Source: Candidatus Omnitrophota bacterium (GTDB lineage Bacteria; Ratteibacteria; UBA8468; B48-G9; DTJG01). From it: a stretch of 9,168 bases of DNA. Both the position numbers and the translations under genes were made by a program. A model generated the notes under the pieces. The model did not search any database, was not told the origin of the DNA, and saw only the letters and a list, made by a program, of their open reading frames with translations. Positions 1-6,105 of this stretch are shown here, piece by piece (within the stretch, counting starts at the first letter, position 1; each line of letters starts with the position of its first letter). The stretch lies in NCBI GenBank assembly GCA_023818725.1, contig JAMWBX010000027.1, positions 1 to 9,168 of the forward strand, given 5' to 3'.

Positions 1-99
1 TGTGTATCCATCAACTATGAAGCAAACCCGACACTTAATGTTTTTTTTCTCCATTGTAATTTCTTTCTTTTCGATGCCTTGCGTCGATTTTTCTTTCAT
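1..99 (-). CDS. Unidentified protein, N-terminal fragment (33 codons)
   Basis: An open frame begins with ATG at 99-97 and runs off the left edge of the window. A good Shine-Dalgarno sequence (AGAGAGG, 113-107) lies 7 nt upstream and overlaps the stop codon of the purine nucleoside phosphorylase gene, so the two are probably translationally coupled. The visible N-terminus is a charged stretch rich in Lys and Glu (residues 1-20), then a hydrophobic strand containing two cysteines (KCRVCFIVDGYT, residues 22-33). A second Met at residue 16 could be an alternative start but has a poorer ribosome site. A beta strand followed by DGY resembles the opening of NYN-type nuclease domains, but those normally have Asn after DGY, where this has Thr. 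Too little is present to assign a function. The frame and start are moderately secure; the identity is unknown. Confidence 0.6.
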   Translation of the reverse strand, partial: MKEKSTQGIEKKEITMEKKNIKCRVCFIVDGYT

Positions 100-106
100 G
101 TTTTAA

Positions 107-113
107 CCTCTCT
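107..113 (-). promoter_or_regulatory. Ribosome binding site of the left-edge gene
   Basis: AGAGAGG on the minus strand, 7 nt before the ATG at 99-97. It favours that start over the in-frame ATG 15 codons later, and overlaps the TAG stop of the preceding gene (114-112). Confidence 0.6.
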
Positions 114-930
114 AACAGTACATTATAACATTTTCTACAATATCCGTCAAAAATGGCTCTGCAGCAGAAGCTGCAGCCAGAATCTTTTCAAATGTGGCAA
201 CCTCCAGTGCATCAGGTAAACACATGTCACTGATGATCGAGATGCCAAAGACCTTCAAACCCGCATGAACAGCAGCTATGACTTCGACAACTGTTGACAT
301 ACAAACCATATCAGCACCTATGGCTCTTAGAAACCTGTATTCAGCTTTTGTTTCAAGGTTCGGACCTGTCAATCCTGCGAGGACTCCTTTTTTAACCGGT
401 ATTTTTTTTTCGAGGGCAACCTTTTCAGCAAGTTCTATCAGTTTATGGTCATATGGTTGCGACATGTCCGGAAATCTTACCCCGATTTCTTCGTGATTTT
501 CTCCTATAAGAGGATTGTGCCCGGTAAGGTTTATATGGTCAACGATAATGACAATGTCCCCTGTCTTAAACAGAGGATTCAAACCACCGGCTGCGTTTGA
601 TTCAATCAGTATCTTTGCTCCGAGAAATTTCAGGACTCTTATCGGTAGCGCTATTTCTTTTGCTGAATAGCCCTCGTAGAGATGAAATCTTCCCTGAAAA
701 GCAACAACATTTTTACTGCTAATCCTTCCAAAAATAAGGTTCCCCGCGTGACCTTCGACAGTTGAAACAGGAAAATGGGGAATCGAACTATATGGTACTA
801 TCTTTTCTGTATCAATTCTATCTGCAAATTTTCCAAGACCTGTTCCGAGAATGACACCAATCTCAGGTTTTATACTAGTTATGGATTCCAGAAATCTAAC
901 AGATTCTCTAATTTTTTCAAGCTCAGCCAT
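112..930 (-). CDS. punA: Purine nucleoside phosphorylase, trimeric (PNP/MTAP) family
   Basis: This 272-residue cytoplasmic enzyme should cleave purine (deoxy)nucleosides with phosphate to free base and (deoxy)ribose 1-phosphate in purine salvage. Family landmarks appear in order: phosphate loop GTGLG (29-33), EGHAG with H61, GRFHLYEGY (80-88, matching human R84/H86/Y88), SNAAGGLNP (111-119), GPNLET (189-194) with E193 equivalent to human E201, and MSTV (211-214) with M211 equivalent to M219. Length is normal for the trimeric class. The position matching human N243, which binds the 6-oxo group of the base, is Asp235 (SIISDMCLPD, 231-240). MTA phosphorylases also carry Asp there, so substrate preference may differ from a classic inosine/guanosine enzyme; an adenosine- or MTA-active enzyme is possible. 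The ATG at 930-928 has a perfect AGGAGG site (940-935), 4 nt upstream. The proC stop is 14 nt upstream. The gene symbol is by family only. Confidence 0.93.
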   Translation of the reverse strand: MAELEKIRESVRFLESITSIKPEIGVILGTGLGKFADRIDTEKIVPYSSIPHFPVSTVEGHAGNLIFGRISSKNVVAFQGRFHLYEGYSAKEIALPIRVLKFLGAKILIESNAAGGLNPLFKTGDIVIIVDHINLTGHNPLIGENHEEIGVRFPDMSQPYDHKLIELAEKVALEKKIPVKKGVLAGLTGPNLETKAEYRFLRAIGADMVCMSTVVEVIAAVHAGLKVFGISIISDMCLPDALEVATFEKILAAASAAEPFLTDIVENVIMYC

Positions 931-934
931 TTTT

Positions 935-940
935 CCTCCT
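935..940 (-). promoter_or_regulatory. Strong Shine-Dalgarno site of the PNP gene
   Basis: AGGAGG lies 4 nt before the ATG at 930-928, within the 14-nt gap after proC. It is the strongest ribosome site in the window and fixes the PNP start. Confidence 0.75.
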
Positions 941-944
941 GGTC

Positions 945-1763
945 CTACCTTTGTTTGGAAAGTTCTATTGCCCTTTTTTCTGCAGCCTCAAAAGCAGAAT
1001 TGATTAATTTTGAAAAATTTCCTTCTTTAAGCTTTGATAGTCCCGCAAGAGTTGTTCCACCAGGAGAACATACCTTTGATTTTAGAAGTGCCGGGTTTTC
1101 TCCTGATTTCGCAATCACCGTTCCTGTACCTTCAAAAAGTGTTGAAACAATCCTTAAAGAGGCATCATCCGAAAATCCTCTTTCTCTTAAAAGTTCGTAG
1201 ATTACCTCTGCAAGATGAAAAAAGAAACCCGGGGCACTTCCTGCAACCGCCGTCATAAAAAACATATCCTTCTCTTTTACAGGGAAGCAATAACCTCCTT
1301 TAGAAAAAATTCTGACTACCTGCTTAAGTTTTGTGGATGACACATTCCTGGCGCAATAGGCAATAAGTCCATTTCCGTATCCAATCGCAAGATTTGGCAT
1401 AAACCTTATGACAGAAACATCTCTGTCAATCATTTTTTTTATGGAGTCAATGGTTATTCCTGCGGCAACGCTGATAATTACGGAGTTTTTTTTCAGATTT
1501 GGTGAGATTACAGAACACAATTGTGGCACATCCTTGGGCTTTACAGCAATTATTACAAATCTGGAATTTTTTACAAGGGTATCGGTATTGCATGCAGGGA
1601 TTCCAAATCTTTTTCTAAAAACCTCAGTTTTTGATCTGTCAATATCACTTGCACAAATTTTTTCAGGTGAGATACCGGCGTATTTGGTAAGACACTGCGC
1701 CAAAGCGCCCCCCATATTTCCGCAACCGATGAGTCCAAATGTAAAGTTCCTTTTTTTTCTCAA
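945..1763 (-). CDS. proC: Pyrroline-5-carboxylate reductase
   Basis: This 272-residue enzyme is predicted to reduce 1-pyrroline-5-carboxylate to L-proline with NAD(P)H, the last step of proline synthesis, in the cytoplasm. The N-terminal Rossmann fold shows GLIGCGNMGGAL (10-21), AVKP (73-76), SVAAGI (98-103) and RFMPN (120-124). The C-terminal helical dimerisation domain shows GSAP (175-178) and the family signature SPGGTTLAGL (233-242). Two motifs deviate from common forms: RFMPNLA where MPNTP is usual, and AGSAPGF where SGSGPAY is usual. The start is TTG at 1763-1761, sharing TTGA with the TGA stop of the upstream ABC ATPase; no ATG precedes the Rossmann motif, which begins only nine residues in, so TTG is well supported. 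AGAGG lies a few nt upstream. Three A8 runs fall inside the gene, but the frame is intact. Confidence 0.93.
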   Translation of the reverse strand: MRKKRNFTFGLIGCGNMGGALAQCLTKYAGISPEKICASDIDRSKTEVFRKRFGIPACNTDTLVKNSRFVIIAVKPKDVPQLCSVISPNLKKNSVIISVAAGITIDSIKKMIDRDVSVIRFMPNLAIGYGNGLIAYCARNVSSTKLKQVVRIFSKGGYCFPVKEKDMFFMTAVAGSAPGFFFHLAEVIYELLRERGFSDDASLRIVSTLFEGTGTVIAKSGENPALLKSKVCSPGGTTLAGLSKLKEGNFSKLINSAFEAAEKRAIELSKQR

Positions 1764-2500
1764 CCTGCCTCTTCTCCTTCTACTTCTCCAACCCTGATTT
1801 GCAGGTTTTCTCTGTCTTCTATTCTTTCAATCATTCCGTCCCTGATCCATATGACCCTATCAGATACATCAAGCATCTTGAGGTCATGAGTGGCAGTAAT
1901 AATGCTAACCTCTTTATTTTTGTTCATCTCTTTGAGCAGATGTATGATTTCTTTCCCGGTTTTTAAATCCAGGTTTCCTGTGGGTTCGTCAGCAAGGATT
2001 ATCGCCGGGTCATTTGCAAGGGCCCTGGCTATGGCAACTCTTTGCTGTTGCCCCCCGGAGAGCTCGAATGGTTTATGGTGAAGTCTCTCCCCAAGGCCAA
2101 CTGTTTCAAGCAGCTCTCTTGCTTTATTCATCGCTTCATCGTGCTCCATTCCGCCGAAGATCATAGGAAGCATTACATTTTCAAGAGCGGTCATGACTGG
2201 AATAAGATTAAATGTTTGAAAGATATATCCTATTTTCCTGCATCTTAACCACGCGAGCTCATAAGCATCCAGTTGGGCAATATCCACTTCATCTATGTAC
2301 ACCTTCCCCTCAGTTGGTTTATCAAGACCACCTATCATGTTAAAAAGCGTTGTTTTTCCACTTCCAGATGGGCCCATTATCGATATATATTCGCCTCTGT
2401 ATATTTCGATATCAATTCCTTTCAAGACGTGCAGCGGTATTTTCCCAAGAAGAAATGTTTTTTTCAATCCTATTGTTCTGACAATAGCATCTTTTGGCAT
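1760..2500 (-). CDS. ABC transporter ATPase, MacB/LolD-like
   Basis: This 246-residue nucleotide-binding subunit probably powers the FtsX-type permease encoded just upstream. It has the full motif set: Walker [10 protein letters not shown] (43-51), Q-loop Q95 in IFQTFNLIP, signature LSGGQQQR (147-154), Walker B IILADEP (167-173), D-loop TGNLD, and switch His205 (ATHD). The FQTFNLIP and ADEPTGNLD wording is typical of the MacB/LolD/FtsE group of exporters and lipoprotein extractors, as opposed to importers. The open frame extends to 2584, but that would overlap the permease gene by 71 nt. An AAGGAG site (2512-2507) sits 6 nt before the ATG at 2500-2498 and directly abuts the ATG at 2506, so the start at 2500 is preferred. 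The C-terminus is an acidic tail ending in EVEGEEAG. The substrate cannot be told from sequence. Confidence 0.92.
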   Translation of the reverse strand: MPKDAIVRTIGLKKTFLLGKIPLHVLKGIDIEIYRGEYISIMGPSGSGKTTLFNMIGGLDKPTEGKVYIDEVDIAQLDAYELAWLRCRKIGYIFQTFNLIPVMTALENVMLPMIFGGMEHDEAMNKARELLETVGLGERLHHKPFELSGGQQQRVAIARALANDPAIILADEPTGNLDLKTGKEIIHLLKEMNKNKEVSIITATHDLKMLDVSDRVIWIRDGMIERIEDRENLQIRVGEVEGEEAG

Positions 2501-2506
2501 GGCCAT

Positions 2507-2512
2507 CTCCTT
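2507..2512 (-). promoter_or_regulatory. Ribosome binding site that fixes the ABC ATPase start
   Basis: AAGGAG on the minus strand lies 6 nt before the ATG at 2500-2498 and immediately next to the ATG at 2506-2504. The spacing selects the second Met. It sits directly after the permease TAA stop (2516-2514), which argues for coupled translation of permease and ATPase. Confidence 0.65.
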
Positions 2513-2513
2513 T

Positions 2514-3167
2514 TTATACTTCCCTGCGGATTGCTTCAGCTGGTTCCATTTTTGCCGAAACATAAGCAGGGTATATTGCCCCAATTACGGATATTATTAT
2601 CCCCAGTAGAATACTTAAGACGGAATACCTTATAAGAAGTTCTCCAGGGAAAATGCTCCAGATCAGACCTTTGTATCTTAGAAGATAAGTAAGAAAAGTC
2701 GCGATTGTTCCTACAAATACCCCTATAATTGATCCTGCGAATCCTTGAATAGAAGATTCAAGCAAAAAGAGTTCGACAATAAACTTGTCAAGTGCACCGA
2801 GACATTTCATCGTGCCTATTTCGCGGGACCTTTCTGTTACAGCCATAAGCATCGCATTTATGATTCCTACAACACAAACAAGCAATGAAAGTGAGATCAG
2901 CCATAGCTGCCTGGTCCGAATCTCATCAAGGTTTTGTTGCAATGCAATCTTTAGACTCTCAGGTCCTTTTTGAATTATACTTGTAATGAATGCATTGCTG
3001 CTAAGTATGGACATGAGAAATGCAATGCCAAGTACTATTGAGGATGTTACAATAATGGATCTTCCAAATCTTATTTTTATACTGCGAAGGCTCATATTGA
3101 ACGCATGGCTCAACGGTAAGACAAGTTGTTTTTCAATTTTCTTTTTTTTCGACACATCTACTGCCAT
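2514..3167 (-). CDS. Compact FtsX-type ABC transporter permease
   Basis: This 217-residue inner-membrane protein has the FtsX/MacB permease core. A Lys-rich cytoplasmic N-terminus (1-36) precedes TM1 (about 37-56), a loop of only about 30 residues (57-87), TM2 (88-110), TM3 (about 134-162) and TM4 (about 180-202). The family hallmark after TM2 is clear: NAMLMAVTERSREIGTMK (104-121) followed by CLGA. The C-terminal PAYVSAKMEPAEAIR (200-214) matches the usual ending of this family. MacB or LolC/E proteins carry a periplasmic domain of 200 or more residues between TM1 and TM2; here it is nearly absent while both flanks are intact, so this looks like a minimal subfamily and not a frameshift product. 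Transport direction and cargo are unknown. The partner is the ATPase immediately downstream. The ATG at 3167-3165 has AAGGAG (3179-3174) at 6 nt. No HlyD-type adaptor gene is adjacent. Confidence 0.9.
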   Translation of the reverse strand: MAVDVSKKKKIEKQLVLPLSHAFNMSLRSIKIRFGRSIIVTSSIVLGIAFLMSILSSNAFITSIIQKGPESLKIALQQNLDEIRTRQLWLISLSLLVCVVGIINAMLMAVTERSREIGTMKCLGALDKFIVELFLLESSIQGFAGSIIGVFVGTIATFLTYLLRYKGLIWSIFPGELLIRYSVLSILLGIIISVIGAIYPAYVSAKMEPAEAIRREV

Positions 3168-3173
3168 TGTTTT

Positions 3174-3179
3174 CTCCTT
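3174..3179 (-). promoter_or_regulatory. Ribosome binding site of the FtsX-type permease
   Basis: AAGGAG is 6 nt before the ATG at 3167-3165, in the 47-nt gap that follows the oppF-type gene. It supports the chosen start. Confidence 0.65.
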
Positions 3180-3196
3180 TTAGTTTAGCGTCATAA

Positions 3197-3225
3197 ATTT
3201 TAAACCATTTTTTATTACTCGTAAA
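3197..3225 (-). promoter_or_regulatory. Possible weak sigma70-type promoter before the FtsX/ATPase pair
   Basis: On the minus strand TTTACG (3225-3220, 4 of 6 to TTGACA) is followed after 17 nt by TAAAAT (3202-3197, 5 of 6 to TATAAT), which would start transcription near 3190, upstream of the permease ribosome site. The gap is the longest between genes in the window. The region is very AT-rich, so a chance match is quite possible. Part of the -35 element lies inside the last codons of the oppF-type gene. Confidence 0.25.
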
Positions 3226-4123
3226 GAAAACAAGATACCATATGCTGTTTTTCTTTTTCTTTTAACTCAGGCTGAAGATTGAAACATATCTTTTTTCTAT
3301 ATGGACAGCCGAAAAGAAAAACACAACCCTCACGGTCTTTATATTCTTCCACGGGGTTTATAAAAGAAGATTGGTTCCACAACACCCTTGTATATGGATG
3401 AAGCGGATATTTTAATATCTGCGTTGCAGAAGCTTGTTCAACAATGCAGCCCCTATACATAATGACAATTGTTTCGCAGAAGCTGACAACAATCTTTAGA
3501 TTATGAGTTATGAATAAAAATGTCAATCCAAGAGTTTTTTTCAATCCATCAAGAAGTTTTAGTATGTGAACTTCTGTTGTTGCGTCGAGATTACCAGTTG
3601 GTTCATCAGCTATGATGCACTCTGGACTGCCAGCAATGGCCCTTGCTATGGCAACTCTCTGCCTTTCTCCACCACTCATCTGGTGAGGGTATTTATGTTT
3701 ATAATCAGCGGGTAAACCTGTTTGAATAAGTATTTCTTCAATCATACCCGGATCTGTTTTTTTTGGAAACAGGGCTTCTTTGATTGTTTTCTCGACAGAC
3801 AAACGGGGATTTAAGGACTTGTAAGGATTTTGAAAAATTATCCTTACATTATTTCTGAAGAACCGAAGTTTTGAGTCGGGCAGGGATGTTAAATCAGTGT
3901 TTCTGTAATACACAGAACCTGAATCGGGCCTTACCAGTAAAAGCAATACTTTTGCAAGTGTTGTTTTCCCGGAACCAGACTCTCCCACAATACCAAGGTC
4001 TATTCTTTTATTGAGCGTGATTGATACATCCTGTAGGGCCTTAACCTTTCTTTTGTTGATCCCGAGGAAGTCTTTTACCACAAAGACCTTGCTTATTTTT
4101 TCACACCTGAGTATTTCTTCCAC
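3215..4123 (-). CDS. oppF: Oligopeptide/dipeptide ABC transporter ATPase, OppF/DppF type
   Basis: This 302-residue protein is one of two ATPases expected to drive peptide uptake through the OppB/OppC-type pore, at the cytoplasmic face of the membrane. Motifs: Walker A GESGSGKTT (47-55), Q98 in IIFQNPYKSLNPR, signature MSGGERQR (149-156), Walker B CIIADEP (169-175), switch His207 (ITHN). HPYTRVLW (242-249) begins the Opp/Dpp-specific C-terminal extension, which contains four cysteines (C267, C273, C280, C298) in a C-x5-C-x6-C...C pattern; related proteins use such residues to bind an iron-sulfur cluster. The D-loop reads DEPTGNLD, as in LolD/MacB exporters, where OppF proteins usually have DEP-SALD. 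The start is GTG at 4123-4121, overlapping the upstream ATPase gene by 23 nt, with AGGTG about 8 nt before it. The gene symbol is by family; the true substrate is unknown. Confidence 0.88.
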   Translation of the reverse strand: MEEILRCEKISKVFVVKDFLGINKRKVKALQDVSITLNKRIDLGIVGESGSGKTTLAKVLLLLVRPDSGSVYYRNTDLTSLPDSKLRFFRNNVRIIFQNPYKSLNPRLSVEKTIKEALFPKKTDPGMIEEILIQTGLPADYKHKYPHQMSGGERQRVAIARAIAGSPECIIADEPTGNLDATTEVHILKLLDGLKKTLGLTFLFITHNLKIVVSFCETIVIMYRGCIVEQASATQILKYPLHPYTRVLWNQSSFINPVEEYKDREGCVFLFGCPYRKKICFNLQPELKEKEKQHMVSCFLYE

Positions 4124-5045
4124 TTTTTATGCACCTGACACCGGTTTCATTGTTATGCCATATAAACGGAATGATTTTTTTACAATTTTCTTCTTTTTCA
4201 TCACACATATCAAAAAAGACACATACTTGAGATATTTGTTCATTGTAAAATTTATTCTTTTCTACACCCACTACCAGTTTGCTATTTTTCCTTTCAATGG
4301 TGCCGAGTAAAATTTTTGAATAAGGATGATATGGTTTTTGAACGCCGGGTCTGAATATTTCTACAATATTTCCACGATACATAATTCCAATGCGTGTCCC
4401 TATTTCCATTGCAAGTTCAAGGTCATGTGTGATGAAGAGCATGGCGGGACTATGCTTCAACCTTATGGCATTCAAAAGACTTATAATCTGTCTGGTTGTC
4501 AGCACATCAAGTGCGGTGGTCGGTTCGTCTGCAATGATAATTGAAGGTTTGTTTATAAGAGCCATTGCTATCATTACTCTTTGTTGCTGACCTCCACTCA
4601 GTTGATGTGGATATACTGTTTGTATTTCTGAATCTAGGCCAACTTCCTGTAATGCAAGTGAAATTAGCTCCTTTTTGTTTGCCATTTTTCCATGGAAGGA
4701 TTCCTGAAGATGTGTCCCTATAGTGAAAAGGGGGTCGAGATATGCTGCAGGGTCCTGAAAGATGATGCTTATCTCTTTACCCCTTATATTTCTCATCGAC
4801 CGTTCGTTTATTCCAAGAATGTTTTTCCCATTTATCAATATTTCTCCATAGGCAATTTTAAAGCTTTTTGGCAGAAGTCTGATGATTGAAAGAGCAAGGC
4901 TTGTTTTTCCCGATCCTGACTCCCCAACCAGGCAGAACATTTCTCCTTCTTTTACCGCGAAATTAATATCATTCAGGATTGGAACTGATTTTTTCCTTTC
5001 AATTCTTAACACTGAAAGATTTTTAATTTCAAGCATTCTTTCCAT
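4101..5045 (-). CDS. oppD: Oligopeptide/dipeptide ABC transporter ATPase, OppD/DppD type
   Basis: This 314-residue ATPase is the first of the tandem pair. Motifs: Walker A GESGSGKTS (41-49), Q97 in IIFQDPAAYLDPL, signature LSGGQQQR (149-156), Walker B IIADEP (170-175) followed by TTALD, switch His207 (ITHD). The text from SGSGKTSLALSIIRLLP through QDPAAYLDPLFTIG is typical of OppD/DppD, and KPYHPYS (237-243) opens the C-terminal extension. That extension carries cysteines at 275, 281, 288 and 305, the same C-x5-C-x6-C...C spacing as its partner. The ATG at 5045-5043 begins one nt after the oppC-type stop (5049-5047). The ribosome site is weak (GGTAG), and the ATG at 5036 is a real alternative. 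The frame also opens at TTG 5090, but that would overlap oppC by 44 nt. The gene symbol is by family. Confidence 0.88.
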   Translation of the reverse strand: MERMLEIKNLSVLRIERKKSVPILNDINFAVKEGEMFCLVGESGSGKTSLALSIIRLLPKSFKIAYGEILINGKNILGINERSMRNIRGKEISIIFQDPAAYLDPLFTIGTHLQESFHGKMANKKELISLALQEVGLDSEIQTVYPHQLSGGQQQRVMIAMALINKPSIIIADEPTTALDVLTTRQIISLLNAIRLKHSPAMLFITHDLELAMEIGTRIGIMYRGNIVEIFRPGVQKPYHPYSKILLGTIERKNSKLVVGVEKNKFYNEQISQVCVFFDMCDEKEENCKKIIPFIWHNNETGVRCIKSGRNTQV

Positions 5046-5046
5046 T

Positions 5047-6105
5047 CTACCAGTTTTTGGGGTCAAGCACATTTCTGAGTGCGTCTCCAAGAAGATTAAA
5101 ATTTATCAAAACAACGAATATAAATATTCCTGCAAGAAGCAACCAGGGCGCGTCTCCGAGAACTCTTAAATTTCCTATTGTGGATGAAAGAATATTACCC
5201 CAGCTTGGATATGGTTCCTGTATTCCGAGTCCGAGCAAGCTGAGCGCGGCTTCTCCGATGATGTATCCGGGTACGCTAATTGTAATTGCAGTGATCGAAT
5301 AAGAAAAGGTGTTCGGAAATATATGGAAGAGCAATATTTTCCAGTGAGACAGCCCTAGGGATTTCGCCGCGAGAATATAGTCTTCCTCTTTAATAGAGAG
5401 GACCATACCCCTGATGATTCTTGCCAGCCCTGCCCAGCCAATAAGGCTGAGAATCAGAACAATCAGCAGATAAACCTGGATGCTTGAAAGGTTTAATGGA
5501 AACATTGCTCTGAGAGAAAGCATAAGATAAAAAGAAGGGAAAACCATCAGAATTTCCACCAGTCTCATAAGTGTCTGATCTATAATTCCGCCAAAATATC
5601 CAGCAATCCCTCCTGTGATCATGCCGAGAGAAAAAGAAATAAATACACCTATCAGACTGATTGAAAGAGAAATCCTGCCACCGTATAACAACCTTGAAAA
5701 GATATCCCTTCCGTAGTTGTCTGTACCGAATAAAAAAATTCCGGCTGGCTGATCTACCCCGAAAAGATATCTATCCGTCTTGAAAAAAAAGAAGATTTTT
5801 CTTTCTTTGCCACGAACAAAAAATTTTAGAGGATATATTTTAGAATGATCTTCTCTGTACGTTTTAAAAACCGGATCATCAACAACAGTGTTATATACAA
5901 AAGGCCTTATGTGAAAATGACCTCTTGAGTCAAAGAAATGGATTTTTGTTGGTGGATGATAGGGCTTGTTTCTGAACTGATGATCAAAGTGATACGGTGC
6001 AAGTATGTCGGCAAAAAACGATGCAAAATAAAATACAAGGAGAAACCATAAACTGAAATATGCCAGCCTGCTGTGGTTTTTCAATCTATGTAAAAGCTTT
6101 CTCAT
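5047..6105 (-). CDS. oppC: Oligopeptide/dipeptide ABC transporter permease, OppC/DppC type, with enlarged periplasmic region
   Basis: This 352-residue inner-membrane protein forms one half of the peptide channel. TM1 is about 14-36. The OppC hallmark FGTDNYGRDIFSRLLYGGR (126-144) precedes five further membrane segments (about 146-170, 178-200, 210-230, 266-292, 320-340). The cytoplasmic EAA loop that docks on the ATPases is DYILAAKSLG (242-251) and onward. The C-terminus FNLLGDALRNVLDP (336-349) is typical. Family members are usually about 300 residues; the extra length lies between TM1 and the GTD motif (about 38-125), an aromatic and basic segment including HFFDSRGHFHIRPFVY (56-71) and FFVRG (95-99). 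I recall a similar insert in OppC-like proteins of some other bacteria, so it is probably a subfamily trait. The gene shares ATGA with the end of oppB; AAGGAT lies about 10 nt upstream of the start. Confidence 0.9.
   Translation of the reverse strand: MRKLLHRLKNHSRLAYFSLWFLLVFYFASFFADILAPYHFDHQFRNKPYHPPTKIHFFDSRGHFHIRPFVYNTVVDDPVFKTYREDHSKIYPLKFFVRGKERKIFFFFKTDRYLFGVDQPAGIFLFGTDNYGRDIFSRLLYGGRISLSISLIGVFISFSLGMITGGIAGYFGGIIDQTLMRLVEILMVFPSFYLMLSLRAMFPLNLSSIQVYLLIVLILSLIGWAGLARIIRGMVLSIKEEDYILAAKSLGLSHWKILLFHIFPNTFSYSITAITISVPGYIIGEAALSLLGLGIQEPYPSWGNILSSTIGNLRVLGDAPWLLLAGIFIFVVLINFNLLGDALRNVLDPKNW

Noticed and set aside
775..1200. Plus-strand open frame of 141 codons across the PNP/proC boundary
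   Set aside because: It is antisense to two strongly conserved genes, has no family resemblance and no good ribosome site. All other plus-strand frames (for example 2273-2635, 1408-1797, 4011-4310) were rejected on the same grounds.
2501..2584. Longer start for the MacB/LolD-like ATPase
   Set aside because: It would overlap the FtsX permease gene by 71 nt and adds 28 residues not typical of the family. The AAGGAG site at 2512-2507 supports the start at 2500.
2908..3000. Frameshift or deletion having removed the periplasmic domain of the FtsX permease
   Set aside because: The frame is continuous, the start has a good ribosome site, both flanking family motifs are intact and the short loop is ordinary polar sequence, so a natural compact form is more likely, though an assembly deletion cannot be excluded.
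3168..3214. Rho-independent terminator in the gap after the oppF-type gene
   Set aside because: The gap is AT-rich with runs of A and T but I see no GC-containing stem followed by a U tract on the minus strand.
5046..5090. Longer start for the oppD-type ATPase
   Set aside because: The codon at 5090 is TTG and would overlap oppC by 44 nt. The conserved ATPase N-terminus begins right after the ATG at 5045.
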